DNA of 64,000 bases from Monarcha castaneiventris obscurior (Eukaryota > Chordata > Aves > Passeriformes > Monarchidae). Each line of letters begins with the position of its first letter. The stretch's first letter is position 1. Location of the stretch: the NCBI GenBank assembly GCA_026261815.1, contig JAMPIT010000258.1, positions 7,121,501 to 7,185,500 on the forward strand. Reading direction: 5' to 3'. A program made the position numbers and the translations under genes. Shown here piece by piece: positions 48,870-61,585 of the stretch. The notes beneath the pieces are model-generated. The model saw only the letters and a list, made by a program, of their open reading frames with translations. It did not search any database and had not been told where the DNA came from.

Positions 48870-50689
48870 AATTGCTTGTAGTTTACAATCTAGGGGTACA
48901 AACTTTGAGACTTTGTGGGTCTTGCTTCTAAATACTTTCTGAAGATGCAGGTCTAGAACCATTTATGTCAAGTGAGAATTTCTCCTGCAGTCTTTAAATA
49001 GGTATAAGGACAATTTATAAAATGTTTATTAAAAGTAGGTGCCTTTTTTCCTTTTCATGCCCAAGAAAATTCTTATTGTTCAATCTCTTTGAGTAAGTAT
49101 TTTAAAAATAGCCTGGTTGTAATATATTCTATGTGTACTTGGGATCAAATGCAATTTCTTCTTGGAGATTTATATGTAATTATTTTATCCAGGCTCCTTC
49201 CCCCTTTAGCAATTTTAACGGTGCCCAAGGTTACTTTAGACCAACATTGATAAAATTCATTCTCTGATTAAAAAAGAGTCTGATATCAAAACTCTATGTA
49301 CACTGTAGACTTGTATTGTTATAGAGTCCTTATTGTCTTGGGTTCATAGGCTGCAGTCTTTGGAATATTGAATTACTCTACATCTTTCTGTATTCTCTTT
49401 CCCTCTCTGCATTTTAAAGAGTGTTCATAAACCATCATTTTATTGATGCCATTTGAATACCAAAAAATGTGCAAATTCTTCTAAAAGCAGTAGATACCAG
49501 GAATGCAGCTGTTGCTCAAAGATTTTCTTTAAGGTTCCCTGGCTGTTAGCCAAGAAAAAAAATAACCCCCTAGTGTTTTGGAATCATCTCTCCTTTGAAA
49601 CACTTAAAAATGTCCTACTATCTGTTCTTGCCATTATACTTATTAAGGAAACCACATAATGTCTAGAACAGGTAGAGCACAGTGTGAGGTTAATTCCTTT
49701 AGATGATAACTAGTAACTTGCTGAAGATTACACAAGAAGTTCATGGCAAACCCAATAACAGATAACTGATATTTTAGACATGGTATCATTTGTTGCTGGT
49801 ATAATGAGCCCAAAGTGTCCTGTGAGGGAACAAGGATATTGTTCAACAGTGAGAAGAAAAAAAAAGCAAGGACTGTTTCTGTTATTTTCTGTCACTAAAT
49901 CAGGATTCTCTTCAAGCTGCATTGTTATTAAATTTAAATGAAACTAATTATTAAAAATTGCAAGATATTTTTTTCTTGTAATTTAATGAATCATCACTTA
50001 TCAAGCCCCACCCACAAAAGAACAACCGCTGTTTTAACAATGCTGGGAAGGAAGCAGTCAAATGATATTGCAGATTTAAAGTGCAGGATTGAAATTGCAG
50101 GCCTGGAATTTTCGCAGACTTCAGCACCACTAATACATTTACTGGGATTTAATGTGTGAGTACACTAAAGACAGCTTGCGCCAAAGAATAATTCTGTCAC
50201 AGAGAAAAAGACCAAACCAAAATTATCAAAAAGTTGTTGAATTTCTTAAATGGCCAGTCTGTGCTGAGCTCCCTGTTGAATGGATGAAGTAGGTCATAAA
50301 AAATTCCCCTCCTACGCCAATGCTCCTACCCAGGGAACTGAAAACTTGTGTCAAAGCGTTTTGTTGCCGCTGGACAGATCCATGGAGGGGGAATTCAATG
50401 CTGAATGCATTGAGACAGGCACGGGATGCTCCCACAGCAGTGCAATGCTGCCAGCTTGGCCAGCCACAGCATCTCTGGTTGTGCAGTAGGGCCTTCCCAA
50501 GCCCTTGGGACCAAAGCTCTTTCTAGGAAATGATGGCAGGAAGAAGGGGGTGCTGGAAAAACACTGAAAGCAATTTCTAGCAGGCAGAAGGGCCGAGGGA
50601 AGCAAGCAGCTATTGTTAGAGAAAGGAGCAGCGGCAGTCAGCAGGAGACTGAGAAGCACTAATCACTGCTAAATCACTGGAAGATGTCC
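48870..50689. other. Non-coding unique sequence, nothing supported
   Basis: Frames up to 102 codons on both strands near 50.2-50.66 kb lie in a GC-richer patch with no domain. No repeat was recognised. Confidence 0.5.
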
Positions 50690-50815
50690 CCACTAAGCAG
50701 AATTGCCACCCCTGCTAACCAGCAGCCATTGACATTAAATATTGTGGAGCTGAGCTCGGCTCTCTCAGAGGCATGCTGATTAAAAATGCCCTGATGAAAT
50801 GGTGTGTACAGTAAG
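50690..50815. promoter_or_regulatory. Candidate conserved non-coding element (weak)
   Basis: Repeat-free text containing ACATTAAATATTGTGG, GAGCTGAGCTCGGCTC (a near-palindrome) and GCATGCTGATTAAAAATGCC. This is suggestive of regulatory DNA but not enough for more than a low-confidence call. Confidence 0.2.
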
Positions 50816-52187
50816 AAGTGGTACTTAGTATTTTGTCTTCATAATGCTTTAAATTGCTCTGTATCCCCACAAGGTATTTTGCCATTCTCGATTAAAAATG
50901 GGCAACTGAGTTTCAGAAGCACAGAGCTACTGCAGGACTCCACCGACTTCATTTTGGATTCAAGGATGCTCAAAATAATTTTTAAAAGGGCCTGAGTTTA
51001 CACTGTTCGATAGGCAAAAGTGAATTCTTTTTGTTTATCATACCTATTGTCAAACCCTGACAGAGTCTCTAAGTTAGTCTTAATACTTCTTGCTTAACAT
51101 AGACTAGAAGTTATATAAAAGACCAGAAACTGTTCCTCCCACATCAGTACAAAATGTTATGGTTCATTGTTTTGCCCATGCTGATTTATGATTTCACAGC
51201 AGTAGCTCCATTAAGCTCTAGAATGGATTTTCACATCATAAAAGCACACTGTTTTAAAATTCTTTGTATTTTAGGACAATTTAATGAAGTAGTTAAAAAT
51301 TATTCCAGACTGAAAATGTTTTCTGCAATCAAGAAAAAAAATAATCTGGTACAATATAGGAAAGCAATTAAAAAAAAAAAAAAGAAAGAAATCAAAACAG
51401 CTCACTCCTGATCATAGAATGATGCTTCTGAAAAAGAGGAGCTCAGTGGGAGAGTTTTCCTTTTTCTTTCCTACTGTCCCATATGCTTGTGATGTGCCCT
51501 GCAGTAATGCCACTTTCTTTGTACATTAGGGAATTTTTAGGGGAAATTGAAAAATAAATAAATAATGGTCTTTTTATGCATTTTGAAGGAGGTCACATTT
51601 TGATTTTGCCTGGCAAATATTTTTAAATAGTGTGGGCCAGGGACAGTCCTTTATCCCAGATATTTCAGGGCTTTTATCTAACATCTCAGTATCCAAAAAT
51701 CTTTGATGTGAGATGAATATCTGCAGCAATAGCCATAAATTATTTGAGAGAAATGGAAATTTTCCCTTTTAAGCAACAAGAAGTCTGACTGGGTTAAGAT
51801 ACTGGGGGATGGTCTTGTTTGTTTGTTCCTTTTATTTTTGTTATGTCTTAGACTTGGAGAAGCTTGTGGAGTCCACATGGTGAAGGGGGCATCCGGATCC
51901 TGGTACAAAACTTCTTTGAATGGTCCAAAAAAAGCCCTCAGACCCAATGCAGTATTGACAGTCCTAAGCAGGAGCTGTCTCTCTTCAAATCCACGTGTTT
52001 TGTTTCTCTTGGATGTCTTGAGAACTCCCTGAGGCTTCAAAAGAGAGCCAGGGCAGGGGAAAACATCCCTCATCCTCCCATCACTTGCCTCCCTCACAAT
52101 GTTATAGAGAGGCTGCCTGGGGAAGAGCAGTGCTGGAAATCAATATTTGATCAGATCTGCTCGTGTTTATTGACATAAAAAAATATT
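50816..52187. other. Non-coding unique sequence with an A14 run
   Basis: An A14 run at 51370-51383 followed by AGAAAGAAATC could be a degraded retroposon tail, but nothing upstream is recognisable. The 139-codon minus frame at 51678-52097 has no domain. Confidence 0.45.
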
Positions 52188-52236
52188 TCATAGAATCAGT
52201 GAGGTTGGAAGGGACCTTGGGAGATCATCTAATGGA
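52188..52236 (-). mobile_element. CR1 LINE stub, about 50 bp
   Basis: TCATAGAATCAGTGAGGTTG, GAAGGGACCTTGGGAGATCA and TCTAATGG. Only the extreme CR1 3' end was inserted or has survived. Confidence 0.88.
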
Positions 52237-53023
52237 TGGTTAATGTCAATAAGTGTTTTCTAATCTGATTGGTCCTTCTCCATATACAGGGAAGGTAACT
52301 CTGGCTGCAGGCAGTGACAGGGCTCCTGAGGAGCCTGTGGCAGCTGCTCCCAATGCTGCTGGAGAAAAGCACTGGTTGGCAGGCTCAGCACCCACACTGG
52401 CACTGGAATAACTGGGTTTAGAGCTCAGTTTCCTGGATCTTACACGATGTTCACGTGGGGTGCACAGCAAAATTCTTCTGCCCCAATACTGGGGTTTGTC
52501 CTGATGGTTGGCAATGCAGAGAACAACTGTCCATGTAATGAATTGAGGTGAAGCACGACATTGTAGCCATGATGGGTGAAATCTTGGTAAAATGGGCACT
52601 TATCTTCAGGGTGGTTATTATCACATTACTTCAGTAAGGCCTCTCTCCAGCTCTGGAATACTTGTGCAGCTGCTGTCAGATTTCACCATTTACAAACATC
52701 CAGTTCAGTACCTGGGTGTTTGAAAAGCGTATTTTACTCTTGCATAAAGCCCTCTTTTCATTATTTATTTATCATTCCTAACTGGAGATCCTGTTCCCAG
52801 AAAGAGATGCACATGCCCACCCCCCACCATGATTTTGCTATTTTGAGAGCTTGTTGATATGCACTTTGCAGGTGGCTCAGAAGGTGACTCATGTAGAGTG
52901 TTTCTCCTATCTCTACAAAAGGCCAGTGGCTTCTAACCAGGTTTTGGCTGCATCCCTCACGCAGCTGCTCAACCCCATTGTGGCTGCAGTATGACCTGAA
53001 TTCCAGAGTAACCATTTTATTGA
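52237..53023. other. Non-coding unique sequence, nothing supported
   Basis: A 117-codon minus frame (52246-52599) has no recognisable domain. No repeat beyond the CR1 stub was recognised. Confidence 0.5.
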
Positions 53024-53040
53024 TTTTTTTTTTTTTTTTT
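53024..53040. repeat. T17 homopolymer
   Basis: Seventeen T residues followed by GGGTC. Confidence 0.9.
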
Positions 53041-54224
53041 GGGTCTTGCAAACCCAGTCATTACTACTGTGCTTCTACTCGGAGTACTGCTCTGTATTTT
53101 GAGACAATAGTTGAGACCATTTGTAAGCAGTGAAGATACATAATTAGATATTTTTTCTTTTTAGGGATTTCTTGTGACTCTGTATATATTTGCTTACAAG
53201 GAATAATCATAGTAGGTAGCAATACTGCTCCTGTAGTACTCAGTCATATTCTAGGTGTATTTCTATAAGTACATTATACATTATTGTCTGACTATATCTT
53301 CTCTGCAGTCAAAGCTGCATTGCCAACTTGGGTAAAAATATCCAGCCTGGCTTCAAACTTTCTTGAGTACATTGGGGGAGTAGCTGGAGCAGAATGGATC
53401 TCAGAATGGGCTGGAAAACTTGCTAATGTCAGGATAGAATTTCCTCCAATAGGTTACAAATTATACTGTCCTGATGCTGCTGAGAATGGGGAATAATTCA
53501 TCTCTCAGAGCTATCACTGCATATTTGTTATCAAGTATTGCTATAGATAGGTGATTTCCATAACCCTATTCATACCCCACAGAGTCGAAAACGAGTTTAT
53601 CAAGGCATCTGTAATGAATATGTGAATGCTGTGGGGAGGGGCGAGACAGGACAGTGCTGAAAACAAAGGAAAAAAAGACAAATACTGTAAGCTTTGGATA
53701 GTAAAATGCCAAATGATAACAGAATATTACATGTTTTGTTACCAGAGGTTTTCTATGGGTTGCTTAATATTGGGGAAGGGAATAGATAAGCACATGTGAG
53801 GGAGCAAGGATGACGAGCAATAAAGCAGGAAATAATAAAAAAAAATGATTTGAAGAAGCAGAAAGTTGCCTGAAAACTGATCGTATAAAATATGTATAGA
53901 TGCCTTAAGAGATCAAAATGGTTGTTGAAAGTGAAGCTGAAAACAGGAACCTTTCAGGGAGGTTTTTCTACAAGCCCAGATTTCCGTGGCTGTTTTCCTT
54001 TCCTGTGCCATTGCTGGGGAAGAGGCTGCTGGGTGTCCGGACACTCAGACAGGGCTGCTGTGCCTGCACAGTAAATCCAAAATGTCTGACGTGCACTGCT
54101 CTGACTGCAGGGAAATAACTGTACATTACAGGCTGCTTTGGAGGATGGGATTGCTTTTTTTCCAATTCATTGAACAAATGTGTTAAAAGAACTAAAATGT
54201 GATGCTTTTGTGTTTTACCAAAAC
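53041..54224. other. Non-coding unique sequence
   Basis: A 70-codon plus frame (53284-53496) begins just after a TTCTCTGCAG-like acceptor and reads smoothly, but has no recognised domain. Nothing else was recognised. Confidence 0.45.
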
Positions 54225-54990
54225 TGCAGGGAAATCACATTTTTCCCCCCTTTCTTGTCATCAACATATTTTCTTTATTCATGTAACAGTAGGTGTCATT
54301 TTTCTTTAATTATGCCCAGCTATCACATGTTGCTTTTATTTGTTGAGGATGTTACTTTCAGGGAAAATAATTTAGACAGTTCCATTTTTCAGGCAACAAT
54401 ACACTAAATCCTGTGCTTACAAATTGCAATTAGATAAGAATTCTTCTTTCCACAATCAAATGTGGCAGTTTCTTACTGGAAAGTAATGATGAATCAAACT
54501 TATAGCGTAAAATGGGAAGATCAAAGCATTCAACGAAAATGTAATGAGGAAAATACACTTTTATGGCTTGGCATTTTAAATGTCCTCCGTTATATATCAC
54601 TGTGGCAGCATACAATGGTATAAGTCTTTCTTTAGGAATGAATACAGATTAACGCAGCCCCATTTTCTCTGCCAGAATTTCCTCCCTCTGATGATGATAT
54701 TTCTCTTCCCCCCACCTCCCCCCAAACACCCCTCTCTTCCCACCCTCAGAACTAAAAGTATTTTAAACATTTTTAGCCTGTCAACAAGCCTTTGCTAAAG
54801 GTTTTTGTAGCCTTCGGTAATGACTTCTAATTTACGTGACTAATTATCCCAGGATAAATAGAGATGAGGTGCTTTAGGATAAGGCTAATCTGCATGTCTG
54901 CTGGAAGCTTGAATGGTGCATTTTATAGAGAAACAAAACTCAGCAACTCAATGAAATTAAGGTTGTGACAAAAGGCAGGCAAATTCCAAA
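54225..54990. promoter_or_regulatory. Candidate conserved non-coding block with GGATAA palindrome
   Basis: TTATCC-CA-GGATAA (54844-54857) is a perfect inverted pair of six-base half-sites directly after TAATTA (54841-54846). A third GGATAA follows at 54877-54882, then CTAATCTGC. Upstream parts (54380-54660) are AT-rich, repeat-free and word-dense (CAATTAGATAAG, GATGAATCAAAC, GATTAACGC). A polypyrimidine stretch at 54697-54746 splits the block. It resembles an enhancer with bicoid-type or GATA-type sites; conservation is inferred. Confidence 0.35.
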
Positions 54991-56510
54991 TGAAGGCAAA
55001 CTCTCCCCTTCCTGAGCTGCTGCAGTTGGGTGCAAGAAAGGCACTGATGGCATGTAGAGAAAAGAAGCATCATTCCAGATTCTGGAGGTTATTCAGGTCC
55101 ATACTGAAGCCTGGACAGATTTTGTTTATTCTGTTTGTACAGATATTTTTTCATGGAGAATTGCATCGTGGTTTGCCTGACCATCCACCATCTTCACCAT
55201 CCACCTTTTTGCATTTGTGCTGCCTTTATTCTTTAAATCCTAGTGGTTACCCATCCCTGCCCAGCTCACTCTGGTTCACCCCACAGGGTAACCAGGCAGT
55301 GATGTAGGTAATTGTGTATATACATACAGTAAAGGACAATCTGAGCGTACAAAACTTATCTAACACCTCAGCACTGCACAGTGTTCTCCCAGATAGGACA
55401 AACTTATGCTGGCAAAAGGGGAAACAACAAAAGAAAGGAAATACATCAGCCTTCTTGCTGAGCTGAGCAGTTCAGTTTTCAGTTTTTGAATTTAGAACTT
55501 GACCTCCACAACACTATGTACAGTAATGCATAAGTACTTTAGGTACTTTAGTCTCATTTTCAGAAGTGATTTGAGGTATCAGACTTCTTAGGATGCTTTT
55601 CAGAGCCAGTTGCAGGCAAGTCTGGCAGTGCTCTAACGCAGAGGGACTGGGTTCAGCACAGCTCTGCACATTCCAGAGGTCTCAGCAGCTCCTGCCCAGC
55701 CTCGCAGTTCTGAAAAATTTTACAGCCATGGTTGGTTTTCACCTGCCAGGTTAGAGGTGGGCAATGCTTGATTGTCTCAGATCCTGTGGCCATGCCCTAC
55801 ATCCTTACTGGGCACCTTGTTGAGCTCCTGGAACCTTCTTAGTCCAGGGTGTTAGAAAAGGCCACAATTCCAGGATGTGGAAAATATAAAAAAGAAGACT
55901 TGTATTTAGGAATGTACCCCACATGCTGCCTTGCTTGCTGAAATTGCTTTTGGAAACATGATGTCTGACTCTTTTAGGAGCCTACAATGCAGTGCTTAAG
56001 ACCAGAGCTTAGTTGCCCAGAGCAGGGAGAATGACAGATTACTCAATTCCCTTTTCAATTACTTAACCACAGGATCATCATTCTACTTCACTCAAATTGT
56101 GGTATATTGATTTCTGTTGTGACTCAAAAGATTTTAATTTTTAATAAAAAGTTAGTATGATATTCTCTTCATGTGTATAAATCCAGAATGATCTGCCTTT
56201 TTCAGACAGGGTATTTAAATTGAAAGACCCCATAATATCTGTCATGTTTATAAGGACCTCTCCCTGAGTTCACACAACCAGCATCCCCTTGCTCAATTTC
56301 CCCACAGGACAGCAGTAACACAAAGGCCTTCGAGGCCTAGATGAGACAATTATAACATAAGGAACCTTTAAATTTCAATAACCCTTACCAAAAGTTTCTA
56401 AAAAGCTCCCATTGTAAAAAAATTAGTTTCAGAATTTCAGGTGATGTAAATTACAGAGAAGCAAAAGGAAAAAAGTTATCCAAAGCCTTCCCTATCTTTT
56501 ATTAATTTTT
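54991..56510. other. Non-coding unique sequence, nothing supported
   Basis: A 105-codon plus frame (54990-55307) has no domain. No repeat was identified. Confidence 0.5.
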
Positions 56511-56569
56511 TATATATCTATATCTATATCTATATCTATATCTATATCTATATCTATATCTATATCTAT
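56511..56569. repeat. (TATATC)n hexanucleotide microsatellite, 9 copies
   Basis: Nine perfect TATATC units at 56513-56566 with short flanking partial units. Confidence 0.95.
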
Positions 56570-57004
56570 GTGACTATAAGGCCAAATTAGTAAGAATGGG
56601 TCTGGGGTGTTGGTAAAATACTAAAGAACTTGCCTTAAATTGCCTGTAGGTTGTTCATACTGACCCCAAACTCCATTTTACTGAGCAATGTGGTAACAAA
56701 TCAGGTGAACAGATTTTCCTTCCTTGGACATCCCAGCCCCCAGGTAACTGCAAATTCAGGGGTAGCCCCTTGCCAGTGCAGCCCACACTCGGGGCAGGGC
56801 CCCTTCCCAAGCCATCAGCAGCTCTTAGAAACCCTGTGCCCAGACAAAAACCTCCTATGCCAGAAGTCCCAACAGTGATAAAAAATTTCTAGATGTTTTT
56901 CTATTTGACAGCTTCCATGGAAAAGCTGCACAGTGAAACTTGGCCTGAGGAAATTTCTTGGGGACCTTCTGTACTTTCTGGCACACTTCCCAGGAAGGGA
57001 CTAA
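56570..57004. other. Non-coding unique sequence, nothing supported
   Basis: Short frames only. No repeat was recognised. Confidence 0.5.
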
Positions 57005-57646
57005 TCAGAAAGAGCCATTTTTCACACTTGTTCTTTGGCCTGTCCTCTGTGACCTATTTTCTTGACTAATCCTGTGATTTTTATCCCAGCCAATGCCAAA
57101 TTGCTTCTGTTTCTGCCTGCTCCTGGCCAGTCCTATAACTCTTAGCTCCCAGCAAGATTTTGCTCCCAGCAAAATGCAGAATTTTGAGTGGTTCCTCTTG
57201 CTCCGAGTACTCTTCAGAATCAAGGAACAGTATAAGTTACTCCAAAATTCAAGAGCAGCAGCATTCTCTGTATTGGTAAAGGAAGACTTTTGGGCAGCTG
57301 AGGTCTTTCCTAGAAGATAAAATACAATCAGGCCAGGCCGTGTGTGATGTGAGGTTTGTACTCCTGAAAGCAAAGAACCTCTTGTGAAAAGCTTTTCCTG
57401 ATGATCTGCGAAGCTTTTATGTCGTTGCCAAAAGAGGGAGCCCTCACAGAATTCTCTCTGCTTTAGCAATAGTTTTACTTTTAAGATCTGCTCTTTGAAA
57501 AAACTTTGAATTTTGTTTTTCTTACAAAATTTGTGGCCTTTTAGGTTTGGAATAAGTTTATGGCACAGATAATGTGAGCTGTGGGTTTTGCCCCCTTTGA
57601 TTTCACAATGACCTGAGGGTATAAAGGGAGCAAATAAGATTTTCAT
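57005..57646 (-). other. Longest open frame in the window, 213 codons, probably non-genic
   Basis: The frame opens after an in-frame TGA five codons upstream of the ATG and ends near 57005. The product is rich in Lys, Ser, Gln and Leu, is basic, and has no signal peptide, membrane segment, repeat or family motif that I can recognise. There is no evident promoter, and no splice signals link it to other frames. Its length is somewhat beyond chance expectation for this base composition, so it is listed for completeness. It could be a chance frame, a decayed retrogene or an unrecognised lineage-specific gene. Confidence 0.12.
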
Positions 57647-60600
57647 TTTCAGAATTATTCAGCTGGCTGTAGTTAAGTACACAATGCAGTTTCATTAAAT
57701 ATCATATTTTAGCATTCCAGTGTTAGAAATAACAATCCTGCTAAGCTGGGCAGTGCTTGCTGGGCACAGAACTTATTTGAAATGGTTAATGATTTTGTGT
57801 GTTGTAATTTGGGTTCCACGTTGCCTTCTGTTTATGTGGGCTGGAATTGTCAAAGCTGGTACCTGATTCACCTCTTGGACACCCCAGAATGATATTTTAA
57901 TTCTGAAATACTGAATTAATTCTGAAATTCTGAATGTTTGAGATGGTAAGTAGGATCTCTCCAGTTTGCCTCAAGATATAAAGGGTAAATAAGTGCAGGG
58001 TTTATTTGTAATCACTTGTAGATGATCCAATAAATTTTGGAGGGATTTTAAGAATTATGAAACTTTCTACTGATTTTTACCTGTGGATTAGGTTCAAAAC
58101 AGTGAGAAAATGCAGGCACTTTTATTAGTGTTTATCTGCAGAGGGAAAGCCTTTGTCTCGAATTCTGCAAGAGACTGCAACAACAAATAATAAGTTTACC
58201 AGAGAGACTCGGTGAGTGTTGATTCATGGCTCACCCTTACCTCTTTCTGAGCTTGAACTGGTTAAAGGAAACTCTGGCATGAGAAATTGCAACTATTTTA
58301 GCTGATCTCTGCCATCGTTTCTGAACCTGTACTGTTCCCTAGACTAGTTCCCATATGAAGAATTTATTTTCGATGTAATGTTTCCTCTGACTCTGTGGCT
58401 CCAATGCCCCGTTTGGTATTTTCTCTGCTTTGCACAGCAGCTCTCTCTTCCTTTGGGATGTAGTCTCAGTGGGTATGACAGCCCAGCCTTTCTTATCTCC
58501 CCCAAATCAAAACCAAACTTGCAAAGCAAGGCCAATAATTGGGCAGTGGGATTTTAAAAAATACTTTTATTTGATGATTTGAGATATTTTGCTTTGCTCT
58601 GGTTTTTTTTTTGACACAAAATCAGAGGCTCCAATCTGATCTGTTTTAGTGAGATTTTGATGCTTAGCATCAATTTTAAAAATACATTACCCCTTAAAAA
58701 GTATTTGGGTGCATAATTCACTCTTAGGTCAGTTCTTGAAAAATGTCACATTGTTTCTCTTGGCAAGACCTGGAGCATGATATAGCAGGATTGGTAAATC
58801 AGAGCAAAATCCCATTCTGAATGCATATTTCTGATTGGTTGTTAATCAATATTATTTTAGGGTCGCTGTGGGATTATTGTACCCTAATAGTGGTGAAATT
58901 CAGAATAAGTGCAAGGAATAGATTGACTCAGATAGGAAGGATCACATTTAGATGATCACTTCTTTTTTCTCTTTTCCATAATGCTCTTGTGGTTGTTTTG
59001 AACACTGTTAGCATTCCCAGTGCTGTACAGAAACACAGGGGAGACTTAGGGCAGGACATAAGTTGATTGCAATCAAATTACATGATAAAACAGAAAAATA
59101 AACCCAGAAATAATTTTAGGCATTTTATTTTAAAAAAAGAGCATTCAGAGTTAAGATTGAGATGGCCAAAATGGGTGTTTCTGACATTTTATGGATGTTC
59201 TGCATAGGTAGTGTGCCTCCAAATATTGGATGCTCTGATATACCATATGTGCTGCAATTCCTAAGCAATACAGCAGATGTTTTAGGTGATCAATTCAGAA
59301 CTCACTGGCTTTGTTTAGCTCTCCTCATTCCCAATTTTATATGATGTGAATGTGCCTGTCATCATAAGTAGAGGAACAGTTCCATATTTAAAAATCCGTG
59401 CATAATTCAAAGTTGACACAGTGGCAATACTAAAACACTCCCCAACCTAGAAAATCTCATGTTCCTCAGAGTCCAAAACACCTAGTTAGGGAAAGCTGTG
59501 GCCAGCAAAAATTAGCTTTGTGTGGCTTGAATCAAAGCTTAACTATTCTTTTGAGTTTAGGTTTATTGTACGAGGCAGATGAAAGCTGACAGTTCTGATT
59601 TCTTTGCTGATCAGAGGGCTGGGGGAGCTGGTTTGTTTGCTTATTTTGTTTTCAGAAAAATTTTGCCTTATTTCTATGTAATCTGCTCCAAAGCCATCTT
59701 CCTAATGGCACCTTTTTATCTTCAGTTCTCTTAACACTTTCTTCTCTGCCGCCCCTGGCTTTGCCAGCCCCTTGTATGCAAAGTGCCTTTTCTGCCCTAA
59801 GATCAGCTTCTCTTTCTTTTTCTTTTCCTTTTTTTTTTCCAAGGAGCTTTTTAACAGTAATCCCCAATGGTTTTACTTAGTTTTCTGCTCATGTGGGCTG
59901 GAAATCTATTCAGGCTTCATGAAAAAGCTCATTTGAAAGTACTGATTCTATTGTATTGTCTGAACCGTTTAGTTTATTTATTTGGGGATATAAAAGATGT
60001 GAACTCATAATTTTTCCAGCTGGAAATTAGCACCGATATGTTTCTGGTGGCTGACACAGTAGAGTGACTTCTGGAGTGGTCTGTGGGGAATAAACATTCC
60101 TCTGGGGAGGCTGGGACTGGAGAGGGCAAAGCTGAGCTGGGCTCCTGTGTCTCCTCCATAACCCAAACCCGCAGGACTGTGGCAAGGGGAGCCACATTTC
60201 AGAAGGAAAAATGTTCTCTGTCTGCAATGCCCAAAAGAAAAATTTAAGTTCACTGAAAACAAGAATGAATCTGACACCTAATTTTGCCACTATAAATTGG
60301 AACATTTACATTTGTGTTGGTCTTTCAAAAAAAAAAAAAAAATTTAAAAATCCTGAAATATAGCTGGCTGACACAATAGAGTTCAGGATAAGAACAAGGA
60401 TAAATTTTCCTGGCATTTTCACCTGTGGAAACTTTGTTCACCTTTCCTGCAGCTGTGAAATTGGTTTGAAATGATGGACTGATGCTTCCTCCTGAGTTAT
60501 TCTTGACATACCACAGCTTCTTTGCTAACTGAAAAATAGGTACTCTTTGGGGAAGCAAATTGCTTTTCCTAACACAGTGTGTAAATGTTGTTGTAAACAT

Positions 60601-61490
60601 CTAGATAATTAATTTTTAAGGTTAATGCTCAATGGATGTTTGGAAACCACTTGGATTTCTCTAAAAAATGAAGATCATAAATAAGGGCAATGGTAGCAAT
60701 TAAAACAAAGAACTATCTATTTCTGAAAAAAAAAATGGAAACTTCAGAATGACTCACAAATCACAGGTAAGCACCCACATTTCAAATTACCCAGAGAAAC
60801 ATATTTTCTCTGCAGCCCAAAGGACAACTGCTTTGCAGTATCTCATGACAGAGTTATCACATTCTGGGTTAAATGTTTGTTACACGTGAGCAAATCTCAG
60901 CTCCTGTCCTGTGGGGATCTGGTTCTGAGGGCCACAATCTGCTGTCAGTGACTGTCTCACCAGGGAGAACTGGGGAAACTCAGCCTTTGGCTGGACTGAA
61001 CCCTGAAACATCTCCACATTTGTGATGCAAAAAATGAGCAGTTTCATGTTAAAATTGGTTAATAGGGCAGCTGGTTCCCTTCTCTCTTCCACTAGGACCT
61101 CATGCTTAAAGCAGTCCCCAGTTTGCCAGTCAGCAGATTTTTCACAAGTGCGTGCTCTGGGTTTTTGAACCACCACTGGATTTACATCTGGTAGCAGGTC
61201 CCCAGTGAATTGCTTATAGGACAACTTTAAAAGAGATAATTTGAACCAGTTAGCAATGAGGCTAATGAAAAGAGGGTTTCAGACCTCTTATCTCTGTTCA
61301 GTGGACAGGACAAATGTTGTTCCCTATTTTATTAGTCAGAATAGCCTGACATGGACTGAGGAGAGGAGCAAACTTGTAATATCTGGATGGCCTCATTTTC
61401 TTACTCAGATCTCCATTCCAGGCTGCTCTCAGGCAAACTAATTCAGCTCATTGATTTTGATGAACCAAACTTTTATTTTCTCCTTTAATG
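57647..61490. other. Non-coding unique sequence with A16 run
   Basis: No gene or transposon was recognised. An A16 run lies at 60327-60342. Overlapping minus frames of 73-114 codons near 60.0-61.2 kb are in competing registers, and a polypyrimidine tract lies at about 59806-59840. Confidence 0.5.
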
Positions 61491-61585
61491 TAACATAACA
61501 TAACATAACATAACATAACATAACATAACATAACATAACATAACATAACATAACATAACATAACATAACATAACATAACATAACA
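61491..61585. repeat. (TAACA)19 pentanucleotide microsatellite
   Basis: Nineteen perfect TAACA units without interruption. On the minus strand the 15-base period stays open and encodes a Met-Leu-Cys-Tyr-Val repeat, which accounts for a 64-codon frame that should not be called a gene. Confidence 0.97.

Noticed and set aside
51154..51411. Frame ending in a poly-Lys run over an A14 tract, resembling a retrogene tail
   Set aside because: No recognisable parent gene, no polyadenylation signal before the A run, and no flanking duplication was seen.
53284..53496. 70-codon plus frame just after a TTCTCTGCAG acceptor-like sequence
   Set aside because: The translated sequence reads smoothly but matches no family I know and ends at a stop with no donor site; it is too short to call.
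54697..54750. Long polypyrimidine tract ending CCCTCAG, like a strong 3' splice site
   Set aside because: The following sequence has no sustained open frame or donor, so it is more likely simple pyrimidine-rich DNA.
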